Source: Liolophura sinensis (taxonomy: Eukaryota > Mollusca > Polyplacophora > Chitonida > Chitonidae). From it: a DNA stretch of 64,000 bases. A program made the translations under genes and the position numbers. The notes beneath the pieces were generated by a model, which was not told the origin of the DNA, made no database searches, and saw only the letters and a list, made by a program, of their open reading frames with translations. The stretch is from assembly GCF_032854445.1 (NCBI RefSeq), contig NC_088302.1:56954237-57018236 (forward strand), in the 5' to 3' direction. Within the stretch, counting starts at the first letter, position 1. Every line of letters begins with the position of its first letter. Shown piece after piece: positions 46,741 through 59,254 of the stretch.

Positions 46741-48124
46741 GTCCCTGAGGAATTTCTAAGTCTAATCCGTGCTTTTTTCCTGTCCCATCAAGTCTTGAGA
46801 ATATTTCTGCAGAAATCACACTTGTCCACTGCACCATGCATGGATCAGTAATTTTTTGTTAGCTATATTTGGCCGACAAGTACAGGATTTTTTCTGGTGA
46901 AAACACATGCATGTCAATGAAGCGGAGGATTCATCGGTGACTGGATGTGGAGGAGTTAATCCCACCATTCCTATCTTTATTTAATCTAGGCGTTACAATT
47001 TAAGGCAGTGGAAAATTCTTCCTTTCAGCTGCCACGAGTTGTGTTCTGCCTAATTCAGTGTGTCAAAGAAGGGTGTTGTGCCAGAGATTCCACGGGCTTT
47101 TCTTATCGCCGACTCACGCTTGTTCCACGGGACCTGACGAGATTGCGTAAGAGGGAGAGAGCTTTCACTTTGAATGCCATTTGATATTCAATCAATAGAC
47201 TTTGATCACTATGTCGAGCAAGATGTATTAGGGATGTAGTTGTTCCCCAGTAAAAACATATTATAGCCGTTTTCATGAGCATGACATGGGGGATTTCCAA
47301 ACCGCCAGTTTCTATAGTTACTATGTCAATGGTGATTTAAGACGAACCTTGGCTGGCCTAATCCCCGGATAGTCCGCGATTTAGGCTCGGGGATTATGTG
47401 GGGAATTTATCTGGAGCAGTAATCTCTGTCACTATTATACACTATGTCCGGACATCTGAACAGCGCCAGAAATAGTCGCAGACTTCGCCCCTAAATTGTC
47501 CCCACTGACAAAGAAGCACACGGGCCTTGGCAGCAGAGGCGACACCAACCCGGATCTTTGAGATCGGCACTCCATGGCGGGATCAAACTATGGCAGTATG
47601 TCAATATATAGATTTATATCTCTGCCTTTGCCAGGCTACACCGTGTAAAAAGATCGGGACGTAATACCGAGATAACAAAGGCAAATTATACTGTAAATAT
47701 AACTGGCACGATATCTAAGGCTTGAAGCACCTCTGTCAATTATATGCAATGTGGCCGTAAAAGAAGCTTCCGGTCTGTGTCAAGTGCCACTGACAGGAAT
47801 CAAGCCGATGCTATTTTTTCATTCCACCAAACAAGTGCACACGCGCCCCAAAATTGTGTGCACCTGTCTCATCACGATCAAATGGACTATCTTCGCACAC
47901 TGGTGATAATCATCGAGTCTCGACTTCCCTAACCCCCTCGGAGAACCATTAATGGAATATCCACAACAGCACTAGGATATACCCAGGCACATATGGCGCA
48001 ATGTCTGGTGGCCAGAATCAATTGGCCGTAGGAGTCACGGAGTTTTTAGCAGAGTTCTGTTGTACTTTAGTCAATCAGCCATATTTACACACATAGGGTA
48101 TCGCACATCTGAAGTCGCCCTAAA
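46741..48124. other. Unique DNA with a 9-bp hairpin at 47,359-47,396
   Basis: TAATCCCCG (47,359-47,367) and CGGGGATTA (47,388-47,396) are perfect inverted arms around a 20-base spacer. A 62-codon plus frame at 47,744-47,932 is not supported. No gene seen, though this is probably intron if the 46.5-kb exon is real. Confidence 0.35.
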
Positions 48125-48617
48125 GTCAGTGCAGGTCCATTAACAACCCGAACCAGGCGTAGCTACATCAGCAGTACAAGTCAGGGCAGGTCCAATTTCG
48201 CCATGAATCAGACGTAGTTACATCAGCAGTACAAGTCAGGGCAGGTCCAATTACACCATGAATAAGACGTAGCTACATCAGCAGTACAAGTCCGGGCAGG
48301 TCCAATTTCACCATGAATCAGACGTAGTTACATCAGCAGTACAAGTCAGGGCAGGTCCAATTTCACCATGAATCAGACGTAGTTACATCAGCAGTACAAG
48401 TCAGGGCAGGTCCAATTACATCATGAATCAGACGTAGCTACATCAGCAGTACAAGTCAGGACAGGTCCAATTACACCATGAATCAGACGTAACAACGTCA
48501 GCAGTACAAGTCAGGGGAGGTCCAATTACACCATGAATTAGACGTAGATACATCAGCAGTACAAGTCAGGGTAGGTCCAATTACACCATGAATGATGTAA
48601 TTACGCTACATCAGCAG
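48125..48617. repeat. 55-bp minisatellite, about 9 copies
   Basis: Units contain CATCAGCAGTACAAGTCAGG, GCAGGTCCAATTACACCATG and AATCAGACGTAGCTA. The right end is truncated in the middle of a unit. Confidence 0.95.
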
Positions 48618-48797
48618 GAAATTTTTTTTCAGTTACAGCAAACCTTAGGGCCATTATGTATGCGACGATTTGAACTTTGGGAAGCGGAATTACCAAGTTT
48701 CAAACGCGTTACAATGTAAAGAGAAACAAGGTTAATGTTAAAGCACTAATAATTTTTAAAACTATATATAAATTATTTTGCTTTTTCCTCAAATACT

Positions 48798-49178
48798 GAA
48801 ATGTGGCATGTGCCTTTGTTACAAGTAACCTTCTAGGAAATGTGGAATGTACTTTTGTTACAAGTGGCCGTCTAAGAAATGTGGAATATGATTTTGATAC
48901 AAGTGACTTTCTAGGGACTGTGGAATATGCTTTAGTTACGAATGAATTTCTAGGAAATCTGGAATGTGATTTTGTTACAAGAGACCGTCTAAGGAATGTG
49001 GAATGTGCTTTTGTTACAAGTGACCTTCTAGGGATTGTGGAATGTGCTTTTGTTACAAGAGACCTTCTAGGGATTGTGGAATGTGATTTTGTTACAAGTG
49101 AAATTCTAGGGATTGTGGAATGTGCTTTTGTTAGAAGTGACCTTCTAGGAAATGCTGAATGAGATTTTGTTTCAAGTG
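48798..49178. repeat. 39-bp minisatellite, about 10 copies
   Basis: Unit: GAATGTGCTTTTGTTACAAG, then TGACCTTCTAGGAAATGTG. The 13-codon period leaves a 119-codon plus frame with CAFVTSDLLGNVE repeats. It has no signal peptide, no splice support and degenerates at the same rate in all codon positions, so I treat it as non-coding. A SINE begins directly after it. Confidence 0.85.
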
Positions 49179-49179
49179 T

Positions 49180-49372
49180 TATTTATTTATTTGATTGGTG
49201 TTTTACGCCGTACTCAAGAGTATTTCACTTATACGACGGCGGCCAGCATTATGGTGGAAGGAAAGCGGGCAGAGCCCGGGGGAAACCCTCGACCATCCGC
49301 AGGATGCTGACAGACCTTCCCACGTACGGCCGGAGAGGAAGCCAACATGAGGTGGACTTGAACTCACAACTC
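49180..49372 (-). mobile_element. SINE family 1, 5'-truncated
   Basis: Minus orientation with TATTTATTTATTTGATTGG on the left, then GGTGTTTTACGCCGTACTCA and GGCGGCCAGCATTATGGTGG. It ends at GACTTGAACTCACA, so the B box is present and the A box is lost. No clear target duplication; the left junction abuts the 39-bp array. Confidence 0.85.
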
Positions 49373-50839
49373 ACATGAATTGATTCACCGATTTGGTTGA
49401 CTAAATGATTTATTGATAGAATGACAGGCTAGTTGAAATGTTGGTTGATTTATTATTGTTTTACACACACGGAACCAATCAAGCTGTGACAGACGTTAGT
49501 ACTATTGATACATCGCCTTCAGTGGGTCACACGTCTAGCAGACCTATCAAATTGTTAAAGGAGTCCAAATCATAGATATTTGCCTGGGCCCATCAGTCTT
49601 GGAGCCAAGCTGACAGAAGAGATATATGTGTGTGATTCTTCTCCTCATACAGGAAGCTATTTTGTGTACCTTGATTCACGCCTTTTCCAGTCCGTAACTC
49701 TGATCATTTTGACATTTTATCGGAATCCGAAGAATTCACGAGGCCTCCAATTCCTGTTTACACCCAGACATAGGTAGATGTATAGTAAAACACAAGCTTA
49801 ATATGATATATACCTAACTTTTACACCTAAATTTAAGGTTTCTGGGAAATTGACCAGATTCCCCGTAAAACAACCGTTAAAACTTACCGAAAGGGTTTAC
49901 AAAAACTTAATCGTCACTTGCTCTGTACTAATTAGGTGTCTTGTTATTGGCGAAACCTGCAATGTATGTTTAATTAATCCCAAAGGAAACATGTGAATCA
50001 AGATTATATCGTTCAACATCTTCCTTATGGTGTTAATATATGGACATGTCGAGATGTCATAGACTGGGAATGGCTTTCCTAATTATTTAATACAAAAGCC
50101 TACTGGTACCCTGACTTGAGCAGTTGCTCTGATTCAGATTTAAAAAAATTCCTATCAGTGTGATCATTTTGTGTAAGTCGATACAGGGCGATAGTTTTAT
50201 TCACTGATTTATCACATGGTAGAAATCAAATTTCAACATCTCATCGTTTTGTGTAAGATAATAAAACGGAAACTTTTGTTTATTCCATCTCTATTATAAA
50301 CAAAGAATGACAAACTTCTTGACTCTGCAAAAGATTTAAAATATTTATTCCTTGCTTGATTTATTCTTCAACAATTTACAGTTCCATGTATTAATTAACT
50401 CTGCACGTCCTCTGTGCCTTCCCACCATATATAGGACTGGATTCTCCACGGGTTCGTTTGTACTGACGCAGAAAGGAAGTGAAACCTAGCATGAGAACTA
50501 ACAAAAAGTTGCTGTCTGCTACAGACGAGGGATTGTCATAGACGTAACTGTTGTATATACTGTGATAAGACATTCCGTCCATATCATTCCACAACCTCAC
50601 ATAAGTCCTCGTTATACAAATCAAGAGGGACAATTTTGTAACCTCGAAATGCTTGGACACTAAACAGTGTTACACTATACATGACTGTTTTTTTTAATCT
50701 ATGCTGATATTGATCTCAGTAACAAACATTAGAGACTGTCATTCCCATTGGCTTGAGATTTGGCTGATTAATTACGGTATTTGATTGATTGATTTGTTTA
50801 TTGATTGACCTTTCAAAATAATCCTAATCCTACCGGACA
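49373..50839. other. Unique DNA, no gene seen
   Basis: An 89-codon minus frame at 50,391-50,660 and a 65-codon plus frame at 49,580-49,777 lack splice signals or motifs. A short TTGA-rich run lies at about 50,780-50,810. Confidence 0.4.
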
Positions 50840-51847
50840 TGAAAACGATCCCTCCTTGTAAATATTGACAACAGTTTTGTCATTCTTATGCATTGTTGTC
50901 TTATCCTGAAAACGATCCCTCCTTGTAAATATTGACAACAGTTTTGTCATTCTTATGTAATGTTGTCTTATCCTGAAAACGATCCCTCCTTGTAAATATT
51001 GACAACAGTTTTGTCATTCTTATGCATTGTTGTCTTATCCTGAAAACGATCCCTCCTTGTAAATATTGACAACAGTTTTGTCATTTTTATGTAATGTTGT
51101 CTTATCCTGAAAACGATCCCTCCTTGTAAATATTGACAACAGTTTTGTCATTCTTATGTAATGTTGTCTTATCCTGAAAACGATCCCTCCTTGTAAATAT
51201 TGACAACAGTTTTGTCATTTTTATGCATTGTTGTCTTATCCTGAAAACGATCCCTCCTTGTAAATATTGACAACAGTTTTGTCATTTTTATGCATTGTTG
51301 TTTTATCCTGAAAACGATCCCTCCTTGTAAATATTGACAACAGTTTTGTCATTCTTATGTAATGTTGTCTTATCCTGAAAACGATCCCTCCTTGTAAATA
51401 TTGACAACAGTTTTGTCATTCTTATGCAATGTTGTCTTATCCTGAAAACGATCCCTCCTTGTAAATATTGACAACAGTTTTGTCATTTTTATGCATTGTT
51501 GTTTTATCCTGAAAACGATCCCTCCTTGTAAATACTGACAACAGTTTTGTCATTCTTATGTAATGTTGTCTTATCCTGAAAACGATCCCTCCTTGTAAAT
51601 ATTGACAACAGTTTTGTCATTCTTATGTAATGTTGTCTTATCCTGAAAACGATCCCTCCTTGTAAATATTGACAACAGTTTTGTCATTCTTATGTAATGT
51701 TGTCTTATCCTGAAAACGATCCCTCCTTGTAAATATTGACAACAGTTTTGTCATTCTTATGCAATGTTGTCTTATCCTGAAAACGATCCCTCCTTGTAAA
51801 TTATTGACAACAGTTTTGTCATTTTTATGCAATGTTGTCTTATCCTG
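50840..51847. repeat. 67-bp minisatellite, 15 copies, highly homogeneous
   Basis: Period exactly 67 (GAAAACGATC at 50,841 and 50,908). Each unit contains GATCCCTCCTTGTAAATATT and the hairpin TGACAA-CAGTT-TTGTCA. Variation is limited to a few positions (TGCATT/TGTAAT, CTTATG/TTTATG). One extra T occurs in the last unit. The low divergence indicates recent amplification or gene conversion. Confidence 0.95.
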
Positions 51848-52920
51848 TTGGAGACACAGCCTCGATAAGAAATGCAGACAGCAGTTTGATCAAGACCTTT
51901 GCGTAAAGTCTTCAAGCGGACAAGTATTCAAGTGGACATTTTAAATCGGATATTACTGTACCACCAAACCATGAAATCGAATACCAAAGACGTTAAATCA
52001 GTATTTGCTCTATGAGCGACAGTGAAATAGAATGCTAACAAATTGCGTTTGATATAATTCACCCTGTCAGTCGTCACTTCAGTTCAGTCAATTCAAACAG
52101 GATACTGTAGTATCAATATGCTATAGACTGAGCGCTGAAGCGACATTCCAAAGTCCCAGCGATTTGATGTAGTGTCACAATGAAGCCTATCCACAGGAGT
52201 AGATATATGCAGAAGCGAACGAATTAGGGAAGTCATTTTCCATTACAAAAAGTTTGGGGAAGGTATCAGGAAAGTTTTGGACCAGGGGAGCCAAGCATGT
52301 GTCTGGGTTATACTTTTTAACCGTCTGGTTTCTTTAGGGACTCAAAGACCAGTATGGACCGGTATTCCGTAACAAGGAACGCGCACAGAAAAACAAGTGT
52401 TTTTGTCTGATAACATCTCTTTTTTTGTTTTCAATCAGACCTTTGAAACACCCGAAGCAATTACACAGACAGAATGTTTTGCTACACGTCGAGAATCTCT
52501 GGGTAGACTTACACGTATTAACCACTATAATGACATGCCTCAACAGTGTGTTATCCATTTTCCCACCCGGATGCGTTCTTCCGATGCAGTCATATGTGAT
52601 AATAATGGCCACAGTGTATACAGTCATATTGTCACACAAAATAAATCTTTTTAAAATGTTATGGAATCAAAGCAAACGGTCAATAAAAGAATATTTGTCA
52701 CAAGGCTTGGCATTCGTAAACTGAGCGTATATAGACCACTTATGAGGGCCACTTTTGGCTTACATTTACTTAAATTGAATTAAATCATTGGTAGATCACT
52801 AACATGGGCCGTATATTTCAATGATATGTTATCGGGTGTACTTAAGCAAAACGGTAATATACATCTGGCTGCCTTTAGCAGCTGAATGTAATTAAGGACG
52901 CGCGCATAAAATTGCTTTTC
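51848..52920. other. Unique DNA, no gene seen
   Basis: Overlapping frames of 85-101 codons at 52,334-52,724 on both strands are mutually exclusive and lack splice support. Confidence 0.35.
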
Positions 52921-53040
52921 ACACGTGTGGAGTAAATCACATGTGTGGAGTAAATCACATGTGTGGAGTAAATCACATGTGTGGAGTAAATCACATGTTT
53001 GGAGTAAATCACATGTTTGGAGTAAATCACATGTGTGGAG
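52921..53040. repeat. 18-bp minisatellite with an E-box in nearly every unit
   Basis: Seven copies of CACATGTGTGGAGTAAAT. Every unit contains CACATG or CACGTG, most as the palindrome CACATGTG, at 18-bp spacing. The hexapeptide frame (HVWSKS) is incidental. Confidence 0.95.
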
Positions 53041-53299
53041 ATCGGATTTAGAGAATGACACGAGACAAGATGGTAACAAACAGAAAATCACAAACTGCAA
53101 CTGTTGGTAATGGAATTCTGAGGAAGATCAGACTGTGTTCCTATCGTCTGTTACATATCTCCCTTTTCGCTTTAGGTTTAATTGTGTTTCAAGGTACAAA
53201 TTTACTGGTATGTAGAATGAATGGAATCGAAAACTAGACCCTACACACATAACCTCTTGTAAACATGAGTATGTTTTTAGAGTTCAGCAGTAAAAACTA
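53041..53299. other. Short unique stretch
   Basis: No gene seen. Confidence 0.4.
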
Positions 53300-53965
53300 T
53301 GCGTGAAAACAAGACACCTTCAATCAGCGTTTATAGTACAGACCACCGTGAATTCTACAACTCTAACTATATATCCAAAATTTCCATGAAAACAAGGCGT
53401 CTTAAAAACAAAACAGTAGCACAGTAGGGACAGTGAATTCCGTCGAAACTGATATCACTTGTAACGATATGTCCTAAATGATCTACTAAAACACGCGCCT
53501 TAACACACAGTGATAGCACAGACCACGGTGAATTCTACAATCAGATCGTCAACATGGATATCACTTGTAAATATATGTCCCAAATTATCTACGAAAACAC
53601 AAAGCAATAGCACAGAACACTATGAATTATACAATCAGACCTTCAACATTGATATCACTTGTAACTGTATGTCCCAAATAATCTAAGAAAACACGCGTCT
53701 TAACACAAAGCAAAAGTACAGACCACAGTGAATTCTACACCCAGACCATCAAAGTTGATATCACTTGTAACTGTATGTTCCAAATTACCAACGAAAACGC
53801 GCGTCTTAACACAGTGATAGTACAGATCACAGTGAATTCGTCAACACTGATATCACTTGTAACCGTATGTCCCAAATTACCTACGAAAACACGCGTCTTA
53901 ACACCTATGGATTGTACAGATCACCGTGAATTCGTCATCACAGATATCACTTGTAACTGCATGTA
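53300..53965. repeat. Degenerate 92-106 bp tandem repeat, about 6-7 copies
   Basis: GATATCACTTGTAA recurs at 53,451, 53,557, 53,651, 53,757, 53,849 and 53,943. Spacings alternate between about 106 and 92-94, showing two unit lengths. Each unit also has GACCACxGTGAATTC and ACGAAAACACGCGTCTTAAC. The oldest-looking array in the window. Confidence 0.85.
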
Positions 53966-54312
53966 ACTGTATGTAACTGATTTTTTTCGTGAGAATACAT
54001 ACCACTGAGAGTTTTGCAATCCTATGCCTCATGCCAATAAGCATATTTCTCATGACTATGCAAAATCACCGATGAAAACACAACGCCTGACACTTTCCTC
54101 GACACGGCATATATTCAGACATGCACATATGGATTCACTGCCATGTGACGGCAAACAGTCGATGATTTAGCACGCTAAAGTATTTACATCTACCTGGTAA
54201 TAATTGATTTCCACTCTAAATATTAAGACTTCTCTTCGTTACAAATTCGTTAAAATCTAAGCTCATATTGAGCAAACGAAATAAATAGTAAGGAATATAT
54301 ATTACCATTTAT
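53966..54312. other. AT-rich unique DNA, no gene seen
   Basis: No supported feature. Confidence 0.4.
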
Positions 54313-54765
54313 TTCAACGTGCTTTCAGCGTATACAATGATACCGTCATAATGTGGTTTCAATCTATAAAAGTTTACCGTTATAACGTGCTTTCAGCTTA
54401 TACTAGTATAACGTTATAACGTGCTTTCAGTTTATACAAGACTACCGTTATAGCGTGCTTTCAGCTTATAGAAGACTACCGTTATAACCTTCTTTCACCT
54501 TGTACAAGGCAACCGCAATAACGTGCTTTCAGCTTATGCTAGAATACCATTATAACGTGCTTTCAGCTTGTACATGACTACCGTTATAACGTGCTTTTAG
54601 CTTTAACATGACTACCGTTATAAAGTGCTTTCAGCTTATACTAGAATACCATTATAACGTGCTTTTTGCTTGTACAAGACAACTGTTTTAATGTGCTTTC
54701 AGCTTATACTAGACTACCGTTATAACGTGCTTTTAGCGTATACAAGGATACCATTATAACCCATC
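54313..54765. repeat. 34-bp minisatellite, about 13 copies
   Basis: Unit: AACGTGCTTTCAGCTTATAC, then AAGACTACCGTTAT. GCTTTCAG at 54,321 and 54,389 shows the 34-bp period. Moderately diverged. Confidence 0.9.
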
Positions 54766-55025
54766 GGTGACGTGTCCCTAACCTTTGTCATTAAGATAAG
54801 TACAACTCACCTAGATTCCTCTCGAAGTTGGGGGGTATTCTATGATCGTAATCTTCTAGAAGCTTGGTTATCACCTCCGTCCTGTAATAAAAATGAAACA
54901 AACACTTATATCGAATGCCTAATTGAGAGAGTGATGTTCATAACTTACCCAGCAATTTGCTTTTTATATGGCAGCGCCGGGTTCAGGTTTCTGGGTAAAC
55001 GAAAGGGGTGTGTTGGGAACACACT
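54766..55025. other. Short unique stretch with an open plus frame
   Basis: A frame from 54,772 is open through here and into the 29-bp array (includes SWGVFYDRNLLEAWLSPPSC). No start context or splice signal supports it. Confidence 0.25.
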
Positions 55026-55166
55026 ATGCCAGGTGCCCGACCAACAGACTGCGCCAGGTGCCCGACCAGCCCCCAGAATACGCCAGGCACCCGACCAACC
55101 CCTAGACTACGCCAGGTACCCGACCAACGCCCAGACTAAGCCAGGTGCCCGACCAACCCCCTGACA
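55026..55166. repeat. 29-bp GC-rich minisatellite, 5 copies
   Basis: Unit: GCCAGGTGCCCGACCAACCC, then CCAGACTAC. GCCAGG at 55,028, 55,053, 55,082, 55,111 and 55,140. The first unit is 25 bp. Confidence 0.9.
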
Positions 55167-55279
55167 TAAAGCTGCAGCCCAAGCAACGATAGTTTGATTC
55201 GAACACGTGACTTCATTGATCAAGTGTCTTATGGGAGCAACTTTCCAAAGGTTTTAACAGTCTGAGCCAGCTTCATATT

Positions 55280-55283
<4 letters not shown>

Positions 55284-55360
<77 letters not shown>
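55284..55360. repeat. (TA)n microsatellite
   Basis: Uninterrupted run of about 38 TA dinucleotides. The tyrosine-isoleucine frame across it is an artefact. Confidence 0.97.
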
Positions 55361-55361
<1 letters not shown>

Positions 55362-55994
55362 CTTTGGGGAGAGGGGCCCAGAAAACCAAGTCAAGCGAAT
55401 ATATTGTATTCTCTTAGGTTTAGAGCGTAGCTTGATTTCATTTTTATTGAGCCCTTCTTTTACGCATAAACAATTTTTGTTAGCACTCATTCATCAATAA
55501 ATTGATATCAGCATAATAAAGGAAAAATTCAGTTCAGTCAAATCATAAAATTGACTTCCATACAGTGATGCTGTCCCTACTGACGTCGCGAGACCAGGGC
55601 TGTTCACCAAATTACAGCTAAACGAATGAGAGTAGCAAATCCCAGGCGTAGCCAGGCGCCATTGAGGTGGATAGCGAGTGTTTGCCATACACGACGAACG
55701 TCTCATTAACAATGTTAGAGCAGGCCAGCTAAATCACAAAGGATGGGTATCAGAAAGCCATCATCTATTATTATCGCCAGTGTTTTTTGTCACAGGATAA
55801 TAATGATATATACCGCTAACATAATCATACCAGAAATCTGAAGGATGAGTTTCCAAGAAAAGAAACTCTCGATTAATGTGTCTAATTAGCAGAGATCAAC
55901 AATACAACAACACCCAATCAGACTAGGACAAGACTTTTTATCAAACTATAACAAATATGGATATATTCATGTTGTATTCAGGGAAGGCATAAAC
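55361..55994. other. Unique DNA, no gene seen
   Basis: A 72-codon minus frame at 55,494-55,712 is not supported by splice signals. Confidence 0.35.
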
Positions 55995-56380
55995 CGCACA
56001 GCAACAAAACAACGGGAAATTTGTACCAACAAAAGAACGGGAAATTTGTACCAACAAAACAACGGGAAATTTGTACAACAAAACAACGGGAAATTTGTAC
56101 CAACAAAACAACGGGAAATTTGTAACAACAAATCAATAGGAAATTTGTAACAACAAAACAATGGGAAATTGGTAACAACAAATCAATGGGAACTTTGTAA
56201 CAACAAAACCATGGGAAATTTGTAACAACAAAACAATGGGAAATTTGTAACAGCAAAACAATGGGAAATTTGTAACAACAAAACAATGGGAAATTTGTAA
56301 CAGCAAAACAATGGGAAATTTGTAACAGCAAAACAATGGGAAATTTGTAACAGCAAAAGAATGGGAAATTTGTACCAAAA
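55995..56380. repeat. 25-bp minisatellite, about 15 copies
   Basis: Unit: GGGAAATTTGTAACAACAAA, then ACAAT. Minus frames with CYKFPIVLLLQISH repeats arise because the unit lacks stops in that strand. The left third (GTACCAACAAAACAACGGG) is a distinct subfamily. Confidence 0.95.
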
Positions 56381-57082
56381 CAAACTATAATTATGTCTCA
56401 GTAAACGATGCTGTTTTCAGTCCAATGGATACCATGTGGATGTGATCAGCCGGTATTACAGGAACTAGACGACTGGCATTTCATGCTACGCGGTAAACTT
56501 TTACGGTGTCTTTTTCATAAGTAACTCTTCTGAAAAAACGATTTAATTTAATTAACTGACTGTTCAGGATAACCATTCGAGAGTTTCAGGTTTCAGATAT
56601 ATCACATTCAGCTGAACTTTTGTTTATTTTTTACTGCCAGTGAAAATATCTTTTATGCACTTTACCTACTCATTCAACTTCTACTGGGACATTTGCATGT
56701 TTTAGACAGTATGTCTGTCACTAAACACAGTTTAAGGCTGGCGTGCACTAGCCACACTACAACGCCATTTCTGTCACCTTTCTTTACGAAATCCCTAAAC
56801 ACTACTGTAACATTGCTAAGTAAAACTTCTATTACGGGTAAAATTAAGTTAAAACACCTAAATCTGTGTTTTCGTCTAACTCGTCTGGCCGGAAAACGGA
56901 ACATCGGTTAACATCAGTTAACATTTAAGTATTATCAGTATTAACTGTTGATCTAGAGGTTAATCACGGCATCTGTAAAGTCCATTGTAGCGTTGAGTTT
57001 TTTGACATCCAATCGAATTCTGTACACTTATTATGCTGTTATTTTACATCATGTTTTATGATGTTTTTACCGTTAATGCACT
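56381..57082. other. Unique DNA, no gene seen
   Basis: Complementary frames of 72-76 codons at 56,674-56,911 on both strands are mutually exclusive. No support for either. Confidence 0.35.
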
Positions 57083-57728
57083 TTGATTGCAGAAAAAACA
57101 AACGGCAATATTGTACCTTATACGGCACTTTAGCTGCACAAAAAGCAAACGGCAATGTTGTATCTTTACGGCACTTTAACTGCACAAAAACCAAACGGCA
57201 ATGTTGTACCTTATACGGCACTTTCACTGCACAAAAACAAACCGCAATGTTGTACCTTTACGGCACTTTCACTGCACATAAAAAACAAACGGCAATGTTG
57301 TACCTTTACGGTACTTTAACTGCACAAAAACAAACCGAAATGTTGTACATTTACGGCACTTTATCTGCACAAAAAGCAAATCGCAATGTTGTACTTTATA
57401 CAGCACTTTTCACTGCACAAAAACAAACAATGTTGTACATTTACGGCACTTTCACTGCACATAAAAAAACAAAAGGCAATGTCGTACCTTTACGGCACTT
57501 TAACTGCACAAAAAGCAAACCGCAATGTTGTACCTTATACGGCACTTTAACTGCACAAAAAGCAAACCCCAAGGTTGTACCTTATACGGCACTTTAACTG
57601 CACAAAAAGCAAACCGCAATGTTGTACCTTATACGGCACTTTGTCTGCACAAAAGCAAACCGCAATGTTGTACCTTATACGGCACTTTGACTGCACAAAA
57701 ATAAACCGCAATGTTGTACCTTTACAGA
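57083..57728. repeat. 46-49 bp minisatellite, about 14 copies
   Basis: Units contain CGGCAATGTTGTACCTTATA and CGGCACTTTAACTGCACAAA. Unit length varies in the A run and in TTATA/TTTA. A 179-codon plus frame (YGTLTAQKQT-like repeats) comes from this array and is not a gene. Confidence 0.9.
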
Positions 57729-59030
57729 AGTGGCTGTAAATTTACTGTCAGACGGGAGCCTTTTATCTCCCAAAATGAACTGTGGTCTAAACAGTGTCTG
57801 TCATTCGCGTGCGTAAATGTACATAGTACATAGTGCCTCCGCCCTCGTAAAAATAAGAGAGTTTAAGTTTTGCCGGGGCTCATATTAATTGGGAATAAAA
57901 CATCACCACCCGTGATATCAGCATGTGTGAATTACAACATATATACTAAATGTATACAAATGTATATGTACATATTTTCGAAGGAAAAATGAATTATGAT
58001 AATTATCAGTAATTATTTCTATTCGAAGAGCGATTAGCTGAATTGAAAATAGCATTAAATGCGTGCACATGAGATTTATAAATTCAACAAACAAGTCTAG
58101 CATTTTAAAATCTTAATATTCTTACTAAGAGGTACATTAGTAAACCAAATGCTTCATTCTAGTACTCATTTCTTGCAGAACATTTCAAACGCCAAATCTC
58201 ACTGAACGATTTATCTTTGAAATATGTATTTCCAAAACAAAAGTATACAGGCAGAATAGTTTCGAGAAAGAAACAAGCGACATACAGATTGTAGACTTAT
58301 CTGTAAACTCTCCTGCACAAGAGATTCCTGAATTTGTTGTGAAACCGCGAATAACGTTCACACCGAAAGCTAAACTATCAGGCTGGTTTATACTTCGGTG
58401 GATCCTTTATTCCATTTTCATGAAAAAACTACAGTTAAAATTCCCAGTAAAATGTAAATACAGCTGTTAATCAAGTCAGCAGGATGGCTCCATTCATATT
58501 TTATATACAAGTTTAATAGCAGATACGAAGCAGGACAGTCATTGCCAATTCACTCACTAACTCTGAAAACACAGAATTACTACACCAGGCTCCGAAAAGA
58601 TGAGAACGCATACGATTTTCAAAGTATTTTTTAAAATTTAAATTTATAAAAAAAGATCAAAATTCTCAATAAAGATTTATTTTCCGTTATATCTATTTTA
58701 CAAAGATTGAAATTGTAACTAAAGTTTTTAGTTCCTCTATCACAGATCGACTCTATCTCGACTATAAAAATAAGTCCAAAGAAGAATTGCTAACAAACTT
58801 TCCAGTTTTATTGATGTTTAGTACTCAGATTTTCCTTTCGTATAACTGGACTTAAACGTCTTCTCTATTTCACTACTTCGCATACATTGATATATAAGAC
58901 TTCATTGTAACCTTTCAAACAGACTGCGTGATACAATCTGACACTTTTTGCAACAATCCTGTTTTGTTTATTATGATGTTGACGAATGGTAACTACATTT
59001 ACCAAATGTTCATTTATGCGCAAGTACAAA
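57729..59030. other. Very AT-rich unique DNA, no gene seen
   Basis: No supported frame, repeat or element. Confidence 0.45.
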
Positions 59031-59254
59031 GAGTCCATAACCAAAGTTAGGAAGTCAACATTATGTGAGGTCCATAACCGAAGTTAGGAAGTCAACATTA
59101 TGTGAGGTCCATAACCGAAGTTAGGAAGTCAACATTATGTGAGGGCCATAACCGAAGTTAGGAAGTCAACATTATGTGAGGGCCATAACCGAAGTTAGGA
59201 AGTCAACATTATGTGAGGTCCATAGCCGAAGTTAGGAAGTCAACATTATGTGAG
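59031..59254. repeat. 37-bp minisatellite, 6 copies
   Basis: Nearly perfect copies of GGTCCATAACCGAAGTTAGG plus AAGTCAACATTATGTGA. Recent expansion. Confidence 0.95.

Noticed and set aside
48803-49162. 119-codon plus frame with 13-residue CAFVTSDLLGNVE repeats
   Set aside because: It coincides exactly with the 39-bp minisatellite and has no signal peptide, promoter or splice site.
52334-52724. Three overlapping frames of 85-101 codons
   Set aside because: They lie on opposite strands and different phases over the same DNA, with no splice support for any.
57058-57597. 179-codon plus frame
   Set aside because: Produced by the 46-49 bp array; unit length changes break periodicity in protein space.
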